Assembly: GCA_947244675.1 (NCBI GenBank)
Contig: CAMXLV010000026.1
Coordinates: forward strand, 1-17,657
From: an uncultured Clostridium sp.
GTDB taxonomy: Bacteria > Bacillota_A > Clostridia > TANB77 > CAG-508
Length of the DNA stretch: 17,657 nucleotides
Direction: 5' to 3'
Both the position numbers and the translations under genes were made by a program. This document shows, one piece after another, positions 14,604 to 17,657 of this stretch. Within the stretch, counting starts at the first letter, position 1, and each line of letters opens with the position of its first letter. The notes under the pieces were generated by a model. The model saw only the letters and a list, made by a program, of their open reading frames with translations. It did no database searches and had not been told where the DNA came from.

Positions 14604-15950
14604 TTATACACCATAAGCTGAGAATAAGAAGTTACCCATATATACTTGAATACATGGCACTAATACAACTAATACGAAGAAGATTAGCACTGCTCCTACG
14701 ACAGCATAAACTACTTGTGGTAAAGCTTTCATAATTTTGTTCATAATATTATCTATGTCAATTTCCATATATTCTACTAATTTTTCCATCATTTCAGTTA
14801 AGTCTGTTTGCATTCCTATTTTAAGCATTTCTGTAATCATTGATTTAGCAAGTCCTGACTTTTCAAATGGTTCAATCCATGAAGAACCAGTTAATATATT
14901 ATTAATGGATGTTTCTATAACAGATAGTAACACAAAGTTTTTGATAACGTTTTTACTAACTTCTATAGAATCTTGTATTCTCATTCCATTTTTCAAGTTT
15001 AATAACATCGCTTTTAAAAATCTTGAAAAATCTAATGCAAAAATTAATTCTCCAAATATTGGCATTTTATATTTGAAATAATGAAAATTGTATTTTCCTT
15101 TTGGTGTATTAATATAAAATAGAATTCCTCCTACAATTGCTAGTATGAAAAATGTTGGTATATACCAATAAATAATTGCTTTGTCTACAAAACCTGCAAA
15201 CCACAATGTAACAGCAGGAAGTGTTTCATCTGTTCCTAACTCATCAAAAATTCCTTGAATTGCAGGAATAGCCACTAAAGTTCCCACAATTAGCATAACT
15301 AACAATAAAGCAAATTGTACAATATTCGGAATTAAAATGGATTTAATCTTTTTGTTTAAAGCTTCTGTTTCATCTAAGTATTTAACTGCTTGCTCCAAGG
15401 AAGTTGTTAAAGAACCTGATAATTCCCCTACCTTTATCATATTAATATAAATAAATGGGAAAATATTAGAGTAATATTCCATTGTTGTATACATATTTTC
15501 TCCTGCTTCTACTCCTGCTAAAATATCTTCTAATACCCCTCGAAATGATAAATTCTCTGTACTTTGAATAATGGTATCTAAAGCATGAATATTATTAAAA
15601 TTTGCTTTCTTTAATAAATAAAAGTTTTGGGTAAATACCACTAAGTCCCTTTGGGTTATTTTCTCAGTTTTAGCAAAATATAAATTCACTTTTTCTTTGG
15701 TTGACAATTCTTTTCGATTGTTTCCTAATTGTGTTGTATTTACATTTTTCATAATTTCTTGGATATCTGTTACGTTTTTCTTTTGCTTCTTTTGTCCTTT
15801 GTTAGAACGATAAGAAACTTGTTCAATCGAAATTGGTAACAAATTACCATTTTTAAGTGATTTTATTAAATTTTGCCTACTAGATGATTCTACTTTGTTT
15901 TTTACCACAACCCCCGATTTTGTTATTGCTCTGTACATATATATCGGCAT
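14604..15950 (-). CDS. pilC: Type IV pilus inner-membrane platform protein PilC (GspF family)
   Basis: PilC is the cytoplasmic-membrane platform that couples the pilus motors to pilin assembly. The 448-residue product has a basic N-terminal cytoplasmic region, then two GspF-type domains. The first, about 104-227, carries MIKVGELSGSL at 171-181; the second, about 307-430, carries the diverged counterpart MLKIGMQTDLT at 375-385. Hydrophobic segments fall at about 206-234, 259-280 and 412-435, as in the family. The ATG (15948-15950) has AGGAGG 8 nt upstream and follows pilT by 19 bases. Length is somewhat above the usual 400 because of an inserted lysine- and asparagine-rich linker at about 45-95. 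Confidence 0.93.
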   Translation of the reverse strand: MPIYMYRAITKSGVVVKNKVESSSRQNLIKSLKNGNLLPISIEQVSYRSNKGQKKQKKNVTDIQEIMKNVNTTQLGNNRKELSTKEKVNLYFAKTEKITQRDLVVFTQNFYLLKKANFNNIHALDTIIQSTENLSFRGVLEDILAGVEAGENMYTTMEYYSNIFPFIYINMIKVGELSGSLTTSLEQAVKYLDETEALNKKIKSILIPNIVQFALLLVMLIVGTLVAIPAIQGIFDELGTDETLPAVTLWFAGFVDKAIIYWYIPTFFILAIVGGILFYINTPKGKYNFHYFKYKMPIFGELIFALDFSRFLKAMLLNLKNGMRIQDSIEVSKNVIKNFVLLSVIETSINNILTGSSWIEPFEKSGLAKSMITEMLKIGMQTDLTEMMEKLVEYMEIDIDNIMNKIMKALPQVVYAVVGAVLIFFVLVVLVPCIQVYMGNFLFSAYGV

Positions 15951-15969
15951 GGTCTTGTCCTCCTATTTT

Positions 15970-17067
15970 TTATTTGTCACGTTTTATTTTTAATTGCATA
16001 ATGGTTCTATTTAAAATTTCTAAGTTTTTCTCTTCTATTTGAGCTTTTGCTTGCTCTAATGTGATTTTATCTTTTACAAATAATTCTGCTAAAGAATTGA
16101 TAAGTCCTATACTTCCTTTATCTGCATTACTTTGGATAGCATCTTCAATTTCTGATACACTTAATTTTTCTTTACGAATAATACCTGCTACAATGTTATC
16201 TACTACCATAACCTCTGGAACTAATACTAATTTTCCATCTGTTCCTGGTAATAATCTTTGAGATACTACTAGTTTTAATAAAGCAGATAATAAGTATTTT
16301 ACACTAGCTTGGTCTCTTACTTCATAAAAGTTTATCATTCTATCAATCGTCTCAGCACAAGATTTTGTATGCAAGGTTCCTACTACTAAGTGCCCTGATT
16401 CTGCCATTTCAATGGCAGCTTCCATTGTTATTTTATCACGGATCTCTCCAATTACTAGGATGTCACAATCCTCTCTTAAGGAGTTTTTAACACCATCACT
16501 AAAAGTTAAACTGTCTCTTCCTTTTCCTATTTCTTTTTGCACAATTAATGACTTTTTAGAATGATGTTTATATTCTACTGGGTTCTCCAATGTTAAGATC
16601 TTTTTATTTTGGTTTTCATTTATATGGTTAATTAAGGCATTTAAGGTTGTACTTTTACCAGAGTTTGTTTTTCCAGTAACCAAAATTAATCCTTGTGGTT
16701 GGTAAGTCATTCTTCTTACAATGTCTGGTACTCCTAAAGATTCATATTCTGGTAATTCATTTTTAATCAATCTTAGGGTACATAAAGGAACATCATCAGA
16801 TAATGAAATATTTACTCTTAAACGGATATCTCTATATTCATAAGACATATCTAATTTTCTAGTATTGTTAAATACTTCATCTTTATCAATATTTCCTTTT
16901 ACTAAATAGTCATATAACTCAAACATATCATCTGGTGTTAAAATCTTGCTATTTGGTACTGGTATTAAAGTTCTTGCCACTCTTAGCATTGGCTTATTTT
17001 CACATATTAAATGTACATCAGATGCATCTAATTTAATAGCTTCATCTAAAATTTTATCTAAATTCAT
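15970..17067 (-). CDS. pilT: Type IV pilus retraction ATPase PilT
   Basis: PilT is the hexameric ATPase that depolymerises pili, powering twitching and DNA uptake in other bacteria. The 365-residue length is standard for PilT and much shorter than PilB. The N-terminal domain has the family's DASDVHL (14-20). The ATPase core has Walker A GKTNSGKST (132-140), an Asp-box region LENPVEY (160-166), the LRED-to-GEIRD Walker B region (198-211) and the His box GHLVVGTLHT (225-234). No cysteine-pair zinc motif of PilB type is present. Asn162 replaces the Asp usual in the Asp box (EDPxE). The ATG (17065-17067) follows pilB by 18 bases with AAAGGAG upstream. A PilT-like paralogue with another role cannot be excluded. 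Confidence 0.9.
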   Translation of the reverse strand: MNLDKILDEAIKLDASDVHLICENKPMLRVARTLIPVPNSKILTPDDMFELYDYLVKGNIDKDEVFNNTRKLDMSYEYRDIRLRVNISLSDDVPLCTLRLIKNELPEYESLGVPDIVRRMTYQPQGLILVTGKTNSGKSTTLNALINHINENQNKKILTLENPVEYKHHSKKSLIVQKEIGKGRDSLTFSDGVKNSLREDCDILVIGEIRDKITMEAAIEMAESGHLVVGTLHTKSCAETIDRMINFYEVRDQASVKYLLSALLKLVVSQRLLPGTDGKLVLVPEVMVVDNIVAGIIRKEKLSVSEIEDAIQSNADKGSIGLINSLAELFVKDKITLEQAKAQIEEKNLEILNRTIMQLKIKRDK

Positions 17068-17085
17068 ATGCTTTGTTCTCCTTTG

Positions 17086-17657
17086 TTAAAATATTAATAA
17101 TTTCTTGTTTAATTCTTCTAAGGTTGTATATCCATTGACTACTTTAGATAATCCATCTACCACAAGTGGTCTATAAGATTTTTCTAATGCCAACTTTCTA
17201 ATTTCTAAACTAGATTTTCCTTGCATAACAGCTTCTTTAACTTCTTCTGTTAAATCTAATACTTCAAATACTCCTATTCTGTCATAATATCCTGTGTTAT
17301 TACAATATTTACAACCAGGTGCATCATAAGTATTTCCTGTTAAGTCATATTGCATATTGTATTTTGCTCCAATGGATGAAATAATTTTCTTTTCTTCTTG
17401 ACTAAATTTTCTTTCTTTTTTGCATTTTGGACATAATTTTCTTACCAATCTTTGAGAAATAGATGTGGCAAGTGTACTAGAAATATCATAGTCAGAAAGT
17501 CCCATTTTTCTTAATCTAGTAATAACTTCTATACTATCAATTGTATGAATGGTAGATAATACATAATGTCCTGTCTGCCCAGCTTGGATTGCTATTTCTC
17601 CTGTTTCGGTATCTCTAATTTCTCCTACTAATACAATATCTGGATCTTGTCTTAAAA
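17086..17657 (-). CDS. pilB: Type IV pilus assembly ATPase PilB, C-terminal part
   Basis: PilB is the hexameric ATPase that drives pilus extension. Only the last 190 codons are inside the window; the frame stays open to base 17657, so the internal Met at 17505 is not the start. The visible part begins LRQDPDIVLVGEIRDTETGE, which is Walker B, followed by the His box (GHYVLSTIHTIDS) and arginine-rich RLVRKL. It then has the PilB/GspE zinc motif, CPKC at about residues 76-79 of the fragment and CKYC about 40 residues later, before the C-terminal GVFEVLDLTEEVKEAV segment. The cysteine pairs distinguish it from the neighbouring PilT. Confidence 0.92.
   Translation of the reverse strand, partial: LRQDPDIVLVGEIRDTETGEIAIQAGQTGHYVLSTIHTIDSIEVITRLRKMGLSDYDISSTLATSISQRLVRKLCPKCKKERKFSQEEKKIISSIGAKYNMQYDLTGNTYDAPGCKYCNNTGYYDRIGVFEVLDLTEEVKEAVMQGKSSLEIRKLALEKSYRPLVVDGLSKVVNGYTTLEELNKKLLIF

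Noticed and set aside
14605..14620. TATAAT-like box near the pilC stop as a promoter for the kinase gene
   Set aside because: No acceptable -35 sequence lies 16-18 bases upstream, and the pilus terminator would follow it immediately.

Overview
The window is an AT-rich, minus-strand-coded piece of chromosome from a low-GC Gram-positive bacterium, most like an uncultured or gut-type member of the Clostridia or a relative. The evidence is the Firmicutes-type ribosomal gene order, a zinc-type S14, strong AGGAGG-type ribosome binding sites, near-consensus TTGACA/TATAAT promoters and a Clostridia-like pilB-pilT-pilC cluster. Species cannot be fixed by eye. Every supported gene reads on the minus strand, so transcription runs from high to low coordinates.

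Layout in transcription order. (1) 17657-14569: the end of a type IV pilus operon, with the 3' part of pilB (cut by the window edge), then pilT and pilC, closed by a 9-bp-stem terminator. (2) 14537-13661: a ROK-family sugar kinase gene broken by one extra base. (3) 13642-11786: a promoter, a structured leader, rpsB (S2) and tsf (EF-Ts), and a terminator. (4) 11763-169: a near-perfect promoter, a leader of about 260 nt with an internal terminator-like hairpin, then the fused S10-spc operon. Its order is rpsJ, rplC, rplD, rplW, an unrecognised small ORF, rplB, rpsS, rplV, rpsC, rplP, rpmC, rpsQ, rplN, rplX, rplE, rpsN, rpsH, rplF, rplR, rpsE, rplO, secY, ending in a terminator. (5) 168-1: a strong promoter pointing out of the window.

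The ribosomal genes supply proteins of both subunits, the translocon channel SecY and the elongation factor EF-Ts, so the window is mostly core translation and secretion machinery. The pilus genes encode the assembly motor (PilB), retraction motor (PilT) and inner-membrane platform (PilC).

Departures from the usual plan are: no rpmD (L30) between rpsE and rplO; an unrecognised ORF of about 88 codons between rplW and rplB; secY ending the operon with no adk, map, infA or alpha-operon genes after it in the window; rpsB-tsf directly upstream of rpsJ; and structured spacers before rpsJ, rplC, rplN and rpsB that look like candidate ribosomal-protein leader elements. I see no mobile element, CRISPR array, tRNA or rRNA, and no strong case for an entirely new system. 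The best leads are the rpsJ leader and the inserted ORF.
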